Shown here one piece after another: positions 55,550 through 63,317 of a stretch of 64,000 nucleotides of DNA (position 1 is its first letter; every line of letters starts with the position of its first letter). The notes beneath the pieces are model-generated. The model was not told where the DNA came from. It saw nothing but the letters and a program-made list of their open reading frames with translations, and ran no database searches. Origin of the DNA: Brevibacillus sedimenti (lineage in GTDB: Bacteria > Bacillota > Bacilli > Brevibacillales > Brevibacillaceae); the NCBI RefSeq assembly GCF_020923495.1, contig NZ_CP064048.1, positions 3,287,001 to 3,351,000 on the forward strand, in the 5' to 3' direction. The position numbers and the translations under genes are program-made.

Positions 55550-56437
55550 TTACTGTTTATTCACTTGCGCCATTACTTCCGCAGCGAAGTCTTCCTGTTT
55601 TTTCTCGATGCCTTCGCCTACTTGGAAGCGGACAAATGCCTTCAGCGTAGCGCCTGCCTCTTTCAAGAGAGCGGATACTTTCTTGTCCGGATCTTTCACG
55701 AATGGTTGTTCAACCATGACGAACTCTTCGAAGAACTTGCCGAGGCGGCCTTCCACCATTTTCTCCACAATGTTGGCCGGTTTGCCTTCAGCCAGTGCCT
55801 GGTTCTTCAATACTTCGCGCTCGCGTTCGATCTCTTCTTGAGATACCTCTTCACGGTTGGCATAACGCGGGTTGGATGCAGCAGCGTGCATGCCCAGATC
55901 TTTTGCCAACACTTCGTCCTTGGTGCCTTCCAGCGCTACCAGAACACCGATTTTACCGCCCATGTGCAGGTATGCGCCGAACACGCCGTTGTCGGATTTC
56001 TCCAGAATGGAGAAGCGGCGGAAGGTGATGTTTTCACCGATGGTGGCGATCTTCTCGCTGATCACTTGGGAGAGTTTATCGCCATTGCCTTTAAACGGCT
56101 GTTCCAGAGCAACTTCCACGCTGGCCGGACGTTGTGTTACAACGTGCTCGGCAATGTCTTTTACCAGCGTTTGGAACTCAGGGTTTTTCGCCACGAAGTC
56201 GGTCTCGCAGTTAACTTCCACGATCGCAGCCACGTTGCCCTCAATCGCGTAGGAGGTAAGCCCTTCCGCAGCGATGCGGCCCGCTTTTTTCGCTGCTTTG
56301 GCGATGCCGCGCTCACGCAGCAGGTCAATCGCCTTTTCCATGTCGCCGTTGGTTTCTTCCAGGGCGCGTTTGCAGTCCATCATGCCTGCGCCGGTGCGTT
56401 CGCGCAGTTCTTTCACCGCTTGTGCACTGATTGCCAT
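55550..56437 (-). CDS. tsf: Elongation factor Ts
   Basis: The 295-residue nucleotide exchange factor of EF-Tu. The N-terminal UBA-like domain with [20 protein letters not shown] and the core sequence [12 protein letters not shown] are typical. It starts after CAAGGAGG and follows rpsB after a stem-loop. Confidence 0.97.
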   Translation of the reverse strand: MAISAQAVKELRERTGAGMMDCKRALEETNGDMEKAIDLLRERGIAKAAKKAGRIAAEGLTSYAIEGNVAAIVEVNCETDFVAKNPEFQTLVKDIAEHVVTQRPASVEVALEQPFKGNGDKLSQVISEKIATIGENITFRRFSILEKSDNGVFGAYLHMGGKIGVLVALEGTKDEVLAKDLGMHAAASNPRYANREEVSQEEIEREREVLKNQALAEGKPANIVEKMVEGRLGKFFEEFVMVEQPFVKDPDKKVSALLKEAGATLKAFVRFQVGEGIEKKQEDFAAEVMAQVNKQ

Positions 56438-56487
56438 GAGTTGAACCTCCTTGAAAAATGACGAGCTAAGTATATAGTGGTGAATAA

Positions 56488-56523
56488 AGGGTGGACGGGG
56501 TTCTGAAACCCTCAGTCCACCCT
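56488..56523 (-). terminator. Stem-loop between rpsB and tsf
   Basis: Arms AGGGTGGAC/GTCCACCCT (56488-56496, 56515-56523) with an inner GGGTT/AACCC stem, followed on the minus strand by TTTATTC. Likely partial terminator adjusting tsf relative to rpsB. Confidence 0.6.
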
Positions 56524-56535
56524 CTTAACACTTGC

Positions 56536-57246
56536 TTACGCAGTTGTTGTGGTTTGTTGTTCTCCGCCTTGGCTGCCTTCCAGCAGAGCGTCAGCCATTT
56601 TGGAGGTGAGCAGTTTCACGGCGCGGATCGCGTCGTCGTTACCCGGAATGACGTAGTCGATTTCGTCCGGATCGCAGTTGGTATCGACAATCGCCACGAT
56701 CGGGATGCCCAGCTTGCGAGCTTCCGCTACAGCGATGCGCTCTTTGCGCGGGTCGATGACGAACAGGGCGTCCGGCAGTTCTTCCATGTTCGCGATACCG
56801 CCGAGGAATTTCTCCAGGCGCTCTTTTTCCTTGCGCAGCACGATAACTTCTTTCTTCGGCAGTACGTCGAAGGTGCCGTCTTCTTCCATGCGGTTCAGCT
56901 CAGCCAGACGAGCTGTACGCTTTTTGATGGTAGCGAAGTTGGTCAGCGTGCCGCCCAACCAACGTTGGTTGATGTAGTAGTGACCAGTGCGTTCCGCTTC
57001 TTCTTTCACGGATTCCTGCGCTTGCTTCTTCGTGCCCACGAAGAGCATTTTGCCGCCGTTTGCAGCGAGTTCACGCACGAAGTTGTACGCTTCCTCTACT
57101 TTCTTAACGGTTTTTTGCAGGTCGATAATGTAGATACCATTGCGTTCGGTGAAGATATAGCGAGCCATTTTCGGATTCCAGCGACGAGTTTGGTGACCGA
57201 AGTGAACACCAGCCTCGAGCAGCTGTTTCATCGAAATAACTGCCAT
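56536..57246 (-). CDS. rpsB: 30S ribosomal protein S2
   Basis: A 236-residue 30S protein. [21 protein letters not shown] and [14 protein letters not shown] are family hallmarks; the last ten residues are Gln/Thr-rich. A strong promoter and a structured leader precede it; tsf follows, the usual arrangement. Confidence 0.98.
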   Translation of the reverse strand: MAVISMKQLLEAGVHFGHQTRRWNPKMARYIFTERNGIYIIDLQKTVKKVEEAYNFVRELAANGGKMLFVGTKKQAQESVKEEAERTGHYYINQRWLGGTLTNFATIKKRTARLAELNRMEEDGTFDVLPKKEVIVLRKEKERLEKFLGGIANMEELPDALFVIDPRKERIAVAEARKLGIPIVAIVDTNCDPDEIDYVIPGNDDAIRAVKLLTSKMADALLEGSQGGEQQTTTTA

Positions 57247-57303
57247 ATTTCACACCTCCTTCAGATTGGTTTTTAGCGATGCCTACCTCCGCCTCACCGC
57301 ATC

Positions 57304-57343
57304 TTCCGGACAAGACTGCCGATTGGCAGCACCGTTGTCGGAA
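57304..57343 (-). promoter_or_regulatory. rpsB leader stem-loop, candidate S2-binding site
   Basis: In the 120-base leader, TTCCGACAA (minus strand) pairs with TTGTCCGGAA over nine base pairs with one bulge and encloses a second perfect stem CTGCC-AATC-GGCAG. The position, about 58 bases ahead of the start codon and downstream of the promoter, fits an autoregulatory element. Confidence 0.5.
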
Positions 57344-57375
57344 TTGGTGGACGTGCGAATTCAACACCGTTAATG

Positions 57376-57404
57376 AATATATCATATGGCACTTTCAAAT
57401 GCAA
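57376..57404 (-). promoter_or_regulatory. rpsB promoter
   Basis: TTGCAT -35 (57399-57404), 17-base spacer, TATATT -10 (57376-57381) on the minus strand. Confidence 0.7.
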
Positions 57405-57520
57405 CAAACGATTCCTTTGTTTTTTGCAAAATTGTTCCTCTCCTGTTCGAGGCGTCATTCGCCCGCCGGGCACCGGCCCGGGCCGCGCGCAAACGGGATG
57501 GCAGACGGCGGCCTGTCCCC

Positions 57521-57553
57521 CAAAAAAACACCGCCTTACTTCGCAGGCGGTGT
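57521..57553 (-). terminator. Terminator of the chemotaxis/sigD operon
   Basis: A perfect 8-bp stem ACACCGCC/GGCGGTGT (57528-57535, 57546-57553) followed on the minus strand by TTTTTTTGG. The stop codon of the last gene is in the loop. The roughly 115 bases between it and the rpsB promoter are GC-rich and hold no gene that I can support. Confidence 0.88.
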
Positions 57554-58156
57554 AGTGATAATCCGGACGATCTCCGCTTCGCTTGCACCTACCGGGATCT
57601 GATAGGTCCCGACGCGAATCCGGTTCAGTTTGTTCTGTGCGCGCAGCGTCTCCACCAGTGTGTTGTCGGCCTTGAGAACACCCGCTTCCACCATCGAGCG
57701 GGCGACACCTTCGGCGGTGGCCCTGTACGGGACCTGAACCGTGACGGTCGCTGCCGGCGGCTTCGGTGCCGACGGAGTGGAATTGGCGGTGTTCCCGCCC
57801 GGTTTGGACGAATCACCGGCAGCAGCCGGGGCGGGTGTGGACGGCGGCTGCGGCCCGCTGTTGTCCTCAGGTGGTCGAGGCGATTGCGTTTTGGGCTGTG
57901 TCGGTGCCGTTACAGAGGGTGTCTGCGGCTGCTTCGGCGACGCCGCAGACGGAAGCGAGACGTTCTGCTCCTGTCGCAAGCGGTCGTACTCGGCTTTGGA
58001 CAGGATCACCATCTGCAAAGCCTCAGCCGCCTGCTTTACCTGTTCCTTGGTCAGCGAAGCAGAAGAGGCAGGAGCAGCATGTTGCACCGCTCCCAGAACG
58101 GCCGATGCCACAAACAGACCGGCGCCAAACCCAAACAACCATTCACGCTTACTCAT
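57536..58156 (-). CDS. Membrane-anchored Pro-rich protein with MltG/YceG-like C-terminus
   Basis: A 206-residue protein starting MSKREWLFGFGAGLFVASAVLG, an N-terminal membrane anchor, then a 100-residue Pro/Ser/Thr-rich linker (about 65-145), then a C-terminal segment (about 147-206, VQVPYRATAEGVARSMVEAGV to GTYQIPVGASEAEIV) that resembles the LysM-like N-terminal part of MltG/YceG. It lacks the transglycosylase domain, so the function is unknown. The start overlaps the previous stop by eight bases. It is the last gene of the sigD operon. Confidence 0.75.
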   Translation of the reverse strand: MSKREWLFGFGAGLFVASAVLGAVQHAAPASSASLTKEQVKQAAEALQMVILSKAEYDRLRQEQNVSLPSAASPKQPQTPSVTAPTQPKTQSPRPPEDNSGPQPPSTPAPAAAGDSSKPGGNTANSTPSAPKPPAATVTVQVPYRATAEGVARSMVEAGVLKADNTLVETLRAQNKLNRIRVGTYQIPVGASEAEIVRIITTPPAK

Positions 58157-58652
58157 CGGCCTTCCCTCGCTCATGAGAACCGGCCAGCGAGAGAATCAAT
58201 TCGATCTCGCCCTGCCCGGCTCCCAGCCTTTTGGCGATTTCATCGGAGGACAATCCCTCCTGCCGCAGTTCAAAAACGCGCCGATAGCGCTCCTGAAGAG
58301 CAAACACATCGGCTGCTACCGCTTCACTTGTACGCGGAGCCTCTGCATCCGCTGCTTGTCCCGCAGCGCTCCATGCGGACCATTCGCTTTCCATACGGGC
58401 CAAGTGCTGCTTCAGTTCCGCCACCTCTTTCGCGAGTTCCGCATGTGCTTGCGTCCATCTGCCTTCCGTCGCTTTCTGTTCGTGCCTGATTTGGTTCAGA
58501 AACCGCTGCAGGCTTTTTTCCATGTCAGCCTTGTCCCACGCCTCGTTCGGCGCGGTTTCAACAGAGGCGGCCGTCTGTTTCCGTTTGCTCAGGAACGCCG
58601 CTGCCATAATCAGCGCTCCTGCACCCATCAGAATATAATAAGGAAGATCCAT
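58149..58652 (-). CDS. SwrB/YlxL-like membrane protein with coiled coil
   Basis: A 167-residue bitopic protein. Residues 1-22 are a membrane anchor (MDLPYYILMGAGALIMAAAF), residues about 45-90 a coiled coil, and residues about 120-160 a small helical domain, RYRRVFELRQEGLSSDEIAKRLGAG, with helix-turn-helix character. B. subtilis SwrB, which activates flagellar basal-body assembly, has the same length, layout and place after sigD. Sequence similarity could not be measured here, so the equation is an inference. Confidence 0.65.
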   Translation of the reverse strand: MDLPYYILMGAGALIMAAAFLSKRKQTAASVETAPNEAWDKADMEKSLQRFLNQIRHEQKATEGRWTQAHAELAKEVAELKQHLARMESEWSAWSAAGQAADAEAPRTSEAVAADVFALQERYRRVFELRQEGLSSDEIAKRLGAGQGEIELILSLAGSHERGKADE

Positions 58653-58687
58653 TGAAGTCACCTGTGCTCCCATCTTGTCTCGGATGT

Positions 58688-59026
58688 TTACAATGAGATG
58701 TCGATAAACCTTCCGCGCAGCGGATCACGCATCAGCACGCCGTCCGACGTACTGCCCTGATCCGTCCCATCCTTCGCTTCGTTTAGTTCCGCGCCGGAAT
58801 CGGCTTGCTTTTTTCGCTTTTGCTGTTGCTCTCGTTCCCGAATCATGTTTTTTTCCGTCTCGTTGACGTCAGTGGGGCGCTGGCGCATCTGCTGATCCGT
58901 CAGTTTTCGGTCATCCGTCTGCCACTGCTGCTGGTGCACGGTCCTCTGCTGATCATGTTCCTGAATGCGGCCGATCTCCGGGCTCCGCGGCACTGACACC
59001 TGCCATTCAACCGCTTTCAAACTCAT
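58688..59026 (-). CDS. Hydrophilic protein of unknown function in the sigD operon
   Basis: A 112-residue, Gln/Arg/Asp-rich protein without membrane segments. It starts MSLKAVEWQVSVPRSPEIGR after GAAGGAGTT; the middle is highly charged and probably disordered or helical, and the end GVLMRDPLRGRFIDISL is more hydrophobic. I do not recognise a family. The place between fapA and the SwrB-like gene suggests a flagellar or motility role. Confidence 0.7.
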   Translation of the reverse strand: MSLKAVEWQVSVPRSPEIGRIQEHDQQRTVHQQQWQTDDRKLTDQQMRQRPTDVNETEKNMIREREQQQKRKKQADSGAELNEAKDGTDQGSTSDGVLMRDPLRGRFIDISL

Positions 59027-59066
59027 CCGGACTCAACTCCTTCAACCCGTTTCCCATCATGCTGCG

Positions 59067-60485
59067 TCAGATGAGATGGGAAGTGGTGATTTCCCCCTCC
59101 AGCGCGATAAACCGGGTACGGGAGAACTCCTGTTTGATGAAGCGCACCAGTTTGCCAAACACCAGCTTGATACCGGGATACATCAGGTTGTACACTTCCA
59201 CGGCAGCCGACGCGTCCCCTTCCAATTCCTGTTCCAGTTCTTTTTTTCGCGCCTCCAGTTTCTTTACCTCTTTCTCCAGCACGAGACGCGTATTGGTCAG
59301 CTTGATCTGCATCGTTCGTTTTTCCGGAGGCAGTTCGCCGGCGGCCTGCAGCATTTGATTGAGGACGCCCAGCCCCTGATCCGTTTTGCGTAAATTTTCG
59401 TACACGTTTTGCAGTTCCTTGGTGATCGAAGACAGTTCCTTTCTGAGCTCCGGTTTGACGCCCACTTCCAGTATGGTCGGGGTCGCGCTCGCATTGCCGA
59501 TGACGCGAGCCGCGATCTTTTCCCCCGCCTGCAGCAGGCCGCCGATGATAAACCCCTTGGTTCCGTTGCAGATGATCTGCTTTCCGGCCCGGACCTGGGA
59601 AAACATGATGCTCTGCGACACCAGCACCTGATTGCCGGCGGTGACGTTCGCGTTCTGGATATAGGATGTCTTTACATTGTAGCCGGCCACCACATGTCCC
59701 TTGTCCTGAGCGACGATGCCGTTGCGAATTTCGATCGAGCCCCCTGCCTCCAGCTCAGCTCCCTCCACGCTGCCGAACACGCGGATATCGCCGGACGCCT
59801 TTACCCTGAACCCTGTCGGGACGTTCCCGCGAATGACCACCGTTCCCACGAAGTCGATGTTGCCGACGTGAAAGTCTACATCTCCGTTCACTTCAAACAC
59901 GGGAAAGACATTCACCTTGTCGTTCTCCGTAAACGACACCTGGCCGTCGATGGCGGCGTAGAGCAGCGTCCGTTCCTGATTCATCACCACGTTTTTGCCC
60001 GGCTTGATCATGACTTCCCTGCCGTCCTTCGGCGCAATGGGCTCGCCTGTCACGGCCGTCCCCGGCGTCCCAGGTGTTGGCGGCGTCTTGGCAGCCAGCA
60101 ACTGTCCTTTGGCCACGTTGGGAATATTGGTGATGCTGTAGTAATCCACTCGCCCGTCATCCAACTCTTTGGGCCGTTTGTCACCATGCAGCAGCGTCAG
60201 AAATGGATACTCGATTTTTCCGTCGAGCCCGGGAACCGGCGGTGTGCCGCGGGCGACGGTGACCGGAACATTGGCGAATTTGTCAGGATTGCCGACCAGT
60301 TCGCTGATGACGCTGTCTAATACGCCGTATGTCACATTTTTCGCGTGCAGGGCATCACGCACGTCTTTTTCCGTAATGAGGATAGGGCCACCCCGCCCCT
60401 CGTCGGGGACGACCAACGTGACCCTTGCCTCCAGCTTGTCGGGAGAGATGTTCACTTCCAGTCTGATGTTCCCTGTCTCTTCCAT
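59067..60485 (-). CDS. fapA: FapA family protein (DUF342)
   Basis: A 472-residue protein with an N-terminal mixed domain (about 1-170) and the DUF342 right-handed beta-helix with repeating glycine-rich turns (about 180-330: GDVDFHVGNIDFVGTVVIRG in parts, ASGDIRVFGSVEGAEL), followed by a long coiled coil (about 350-430). FapA-type proteins influence flagellar assembly or act as polymer scaffolds in various bacteria. ATG at 60485 has a GAGGGGG ribosome-binding site. The gene sits between sigD and the SwrB-like gene, where B. subtilis has none. Confidence 0.85.
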   Translation of the reverse strand: MEETGNIRLEVNISPDKLEARVTLVVPDEGRGGPILITEKDVRDALHAKNVTYGVLDSVISELVGNPDKFANVPVTVARGTPPVPGLDGKIEYPFLTLLHGDKRPKELDDGRVDYYSITNIPNVAKGQLLAAKTPPTPGTPGTAVTGEPIAPKDGREVMIKPGKNVVMNQERTLLYAAIDGQVSFTENDKVNVFPVFEVNGDVDFHVGNIDFVGTVVIRGNVPTGFRVKASGDIRVFGSVEGAELEAGGSIEIRNGIVAQDKGHVVAGYNVKTSYIQNANVTAGNQVLVSQSIMFSQVRAGKQIICNGTKGFIIGGLLQAGEKIAARVIGNASATPTILEVGVKPELRKELSSITKELQNVYENLRKTDQGLGVLNQMLQAAGELPPEKRTMQIKLTNTRLVLEKEVKKLEARKKELEQELEGDASAAVEVYNLMYPGIKLVFGKLVRFIKQEFSRTRFIALEGEITTSHLI

Positions 60486-60547
60486 CTTTATTGCCCCCTC
60501 AAAACCATGGATTGCTCTCTTTCTGCAATCCCCACTCCTGTCCAGTC

Positions 60548-61336
60548 CTACATCAACTGCGATTTCCATCGCGACAGAGCTGAGCGCATGCGGGAAATCG
60601 CTTTGGAATGAAGCTGCGAGATGCGGGACGGAGAGAGATTCATCACTTCGGCAATCTCTGACAAGGACAGTTCTTCAAAGTAGAACAGCGAGACGACCAA
60701 CCGTTCTTTTTCCGGCAGCTTGTCGATGACGCCGACCAGAACCTCCTTCAACCCGGCGGTTTCCGCCACGTATTCCGGACTGGGCGTCACTTCATCGATG
60801 ATGTAGGAATGACGTGCGGTCTTTTGTTCGTCTTCTTCGCCGACCGCTTCATCAATGGAGATCATCGATGCCAGGGAGGTCTCGTAGTGAACCTGGCGCA
60901 GTTCCTTCTCGGAGATGCCCAGATACTGGGACACTTCCCCTTCAGTGGGCGTGCGGAGCTTCTCCTGTTCCAGGTAGGAATAGGCCTCTTCGATCTTCTT
61001 GGCCTTGTCCCGAATTGTCCGCGGAATCCAGTCGTTTTCCCGCAGTCCATCAATCATTGCGCCGCGAATGCGCCACATCGCGTAGGTCTCAAATTGCAGA
61101 CCGCGCGTATGGTCAAACTTGGCCAGCGCATCCAGCAGGCCAAAGCGGCCGTAACTGATCAGATCGTCCTTGTCCACATTGGCCGGCAGGTTGCCAGCCA
61201 AACGACTGGCAACCTTGTCGACGAGCGGGAGGTACTGGTTCACCAGGTCCTCCTCCGCCTCGCGACTGCCTTCCTGCTTCCACATCACCCATTTATCGAA
61301 CTGTCTTGCCTTCTCCTGATTGGTAAGCCGTGCCAC
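60548..61336 (-). CDS. sigD: RNA polymerase sigma factor SigD (FliA/WhiG type)
   Basis: A 262-residue sigma-28 type factor for flagellar, chemotaxis and autolysin genes. Region 2 (about 25-95) has DDLISYGRFGLLDALAKFD and FETYAMWRIRGAMIDGLR; region 4 (about 210-258) has LSEIAEVMNLSPSRISQLHSKA-like helix-turn-helix. The start is GTG (61336) after GGTGA. It follows the small membrane protein gene and heads fapA. Confidence 0.96.
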   Translation of the reverse strand: MARLTNQEKARQFDKWVMWKQEGSREAEEDLVNQYLPLVDKVASRLAGNLPANVDKDDLISYGRFGLLDALAKFDHTRGLQFETYAMWRIRGAMIDGLRENDWIPRTIRDKAKKIEEAYSYLEQEKLRTPTEGEVSQYLGISEKELRQVHYETSLASMISIDEAVGEEDEQKTARHSYIIDEVTPSPEYVAETAGLKEVLVGVIDKLPEKERLVVSLFYFEELSLSEIAEVMNLSPSRISQLHSKAISRMRSALSRWKSQLM

Positions 61337-61353
61337 GAATCAGTCACCAACCT

Positions 61354-61719
61354 TTACTCATCAGTTAACCGCCTGACAACATCCGCAACGACAGCGGGAT
61401 CTTGAACTGGTGCAATTCGGTCGATCTGGTTTGTGTTCAGCGGCGTAAACGGTTCATCGTCCAAAGCGGTCCGCTGTTCCCCGCTCTCCGGTGAGGCATC
61501 CGTTTCTTCCGCTGCAGCCTTGCCCGTGGCGGCCTCCGATGTATCCATGCCCCTTGCCAGCAGCCAGCGCAGGGGAAACGCCACGAGAAAAAAGAGAATG
61601 AAAGCCATAAAGGCCCGCTCCAGCGAGACAAGCCAGGTGTTTCCTCCCAACGCCGTGGCCAGCGTCATGACGAAGCCGAGCAAACCGATTCCTGTGTTCA
61701 GCCAAATGGTTCCCCACAT
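61354..61719 (-). CDS. Small membrane protein between cheD and sigD
   Basis: A 121-residue protein with two membrane segments (about 3-23, MWGTIWLNTGIGLLGFVMTL, and 31-55, WLVSLERAFMAFILFFLVAFP) and an acidic C-terminal tail (about 60-121). The ATG at 61719 follows the cheD stop by two bases and has GGAAG upstream. B. subtilis has no gene here, so it is lineage-specific; function unknown. Operon context suggests motility or flagellar envelope functions. Confidence 0.75.
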   Translation of the reverse strand: MWGTIWLNTGIGLLGFVMTLATALGGNTWLVSLERAFMAFILFFLVAFPLRWLLARGMDTSEAATGKAAAEETDASPESGEQRTALDDEPFTPLNTNQIDRIAPVQDPAVVADVVRRLTDE

Positions 61720-61721
61720 AC

Positions 61722-62207
61722 CTATACTTCCTTCACACCTTGATTTACGGTCCGAATCTGGAGAATGCCCGTAGACGTGTCGAATTCGATCGTCCTTCCG
61801 CAATTGCCGCCAGTATCCTCAGCCACAATCCTGATCTGCGCGGATTGGAGCGCCCTCTTGCAGGCCTCTACGTTGCGCGGACCAATCCGCATCGTATCGC
61901 AGTTGCCCAAAGCCGCGAACATCTGCGCACCGCCCGCCATCTTGGCCACCATGTGGCGGACCGACGCGCCTGCCCGCTCCATCTCCTGAATCAATCGGGG
62001 AATCGCCGTATCCGCGTATTTCCCCACCGTGATCTGCCCGCCTTTTCCCAAAGACGATTCGGGCAGCATCACATGGGCCATCCCGCCCACCTTGTGCACG
62101 ACGTCATACAGCACAACTCCGACGCACGATCCCAATCCAGTCGTGCGCAACCGGTCCGGAGATTTTGCCACGCCCAAGTCTGCCATGCCGATTCTAATGA
62201 TCTCCAT
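61722..62207 (-). CDS. cheD: Chemoreceptor glutamine deamidase CheD
   Basis: A 161-residue enzyme that deamidates receptor glutamines and in Bacillus also binds and stimulates CheC. The Cys28-His45 pair (TGLGSCVGVVLYD and GGMAHVMLPES) and the Thr22/Thr23 preceding it are the catalytic residues. It overlaps cheC by 14 bases. Confidence 0.95.
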   Translation of the reverse strand: MEIIRIGMADLGVAKSPDRLRTTGLGSCVGVVLYDVVHKVGGMAHVMLPESSLGKGGQITVGKYADTAIPRLIQEMERAGASVRHMVAKMAGGAQMFAALGNCDTMRIGPRNVEACKRALQSAQIRIVAEDTGGNCGRTIEFDTSTGILQIRTVNQGVKEV

Positions 62208-62820
62208 CGAACGGAACTCCTAATGAATCAAATAGTGTTTTCAACGAATCCGGGTCCGGTATCAGAAAAAAGTGGCCTTTCACCCGATCGTTTCCTTCAA
62301 AAAAGGCGGTGTCTATCGTCAGGGCGACGTCACCCGTATGCCCGAGCTCGATCAACCCGTGGCTGAGGATCGCTCCGGCCATGTCGATGGCCAGCGCCGG
62401 CACGGAAGGCTGCATGCTCAGATTGGTGAAGTCGGCCAGCGACGACAGATACGACCCGGTCAGGATATTGCCGATTTCGTGCAGGGCGGAATACTCGAAA
62501 TCGGTCCATTCGTACACGTCCTTATCCGCACCTGTCATCTGCCGCAGCAGGCTGCGTGCGGACTCCATGTCCAGGATAAAGAACATGTTGCCGGGGCAAT
62601 CCCCTTCCACGCGAAGGTACACCGTCACGACAATCGCCTCGGAACCGCCGACACAATCGGCCACCTCATCAAACGGGATCACACTGACCTTCGGCACATT
62701 CATGTCAATTTCTTTTTGTATGAGCTTGGAGAGTGCCGTAGCGGCATGGCCGGCGCCAATGTTGCCCACCTCGCGCAGCACGTCGAATTGAAAGTCTCCA
62801 AACTTGGCAAAGTAATTCAT
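62194..62820 (-). CDS. cheC: CheY-P phosphatase CheC
   Basis: A 208-residue CheC/CheX family protein. The two phosphatase motifs E17-x2-N20 (REVGNIGAGHA) and E114-x2-N117 (HEIGNILTG) are both intact, so both sites should be active. It works with CheD and CheY in signal adaptation. Confidence 0.95.
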   Translation of the reverse strand: MNYFAKFGDFQFDVLREVGNIGAGHAATALSKLIQKEIDMNVPKVSVIPFDEVADCVGGSEAIVVTVYLRVEGDCPGNMFFILDMESARSLLRQMTGADKDVYEWTDFEYSALHEIGNILTGSYLSSLADFTNLSMQPSVPALAIDMAGAILSHGLIELGHTGDVALTIDTAFFEGNDRVKGHFFLIPDPDSLKTLFDSLGVPFDGDH

Positions 62821-62825
62821 CGCAC

Positions 62826-63302
62826 TTATCCCTCAAGCGCGTCCAATTGCCTGATTTCTTCGTTGCTCAACACCTTGTCGAGGTTGAGCAGGATCAGGAG
62901 GCGTTTCTCCAGCTTGGCCACACCCCGCAGATATGCCGCTTCCACGCCGCCGACCACTTCCGGCGGCGGCTCGATGGCATCGATCGGGATGTCGATCACG
63001 TCGTTGGCCGCGTCGACGATCAGCCCCACTTCCAGCTCACCCACCCCTACGATGATGATCCGGGTCGATTCGCCGTAGGCTGTCTCCTCCAGGCCGAAAC
63101 GGCTGCGCAGGTCAATGATCGGCGTCACCACGCCGCGCAGGTTGATGACCCCTTTGACAAACTTGGGCGTGCGCGGAACTCGAGTGATATGCTCCAATTT
63201 TTCAATCGACTTGACCTGGTTCACCTCAACGCCGTACTCTTCGTCTTTCAACCGAAAAACAATGACTTTTACTTCGCCTGTGATTTCTTTTTGCTCCAGC
63301 AT
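62826..63302 (-). CDS. cheW: Chemotaxis coupling protein CheW
   Basis: A 158-residue adaptor linking receptors to the CheA kinase. A single CheW domain fills the protein; VVNLRG-type sequence (GVINLRGVVTPIIDLRSRFG) is characteristic. It lies between cheA and cheC. Confidence 0.96.
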   Translation of the reverse strand: MLEQKEITGEVKVIVFRLKDEEYGVEVNQVKSIEKLEHITRVPRTPKFVKGVINLRGVVTPIIDLRSRFGLEETAYGESTRIIIVGVGELEVGLIVDAANDVIDIPIDAIEPPPEVVGGVEAAYLRGVAKLEKRLLILLNLDKVLSNEEIRQLDALEG

Positions 63303-63317
63303 GGGCTGCGCCTCCCT

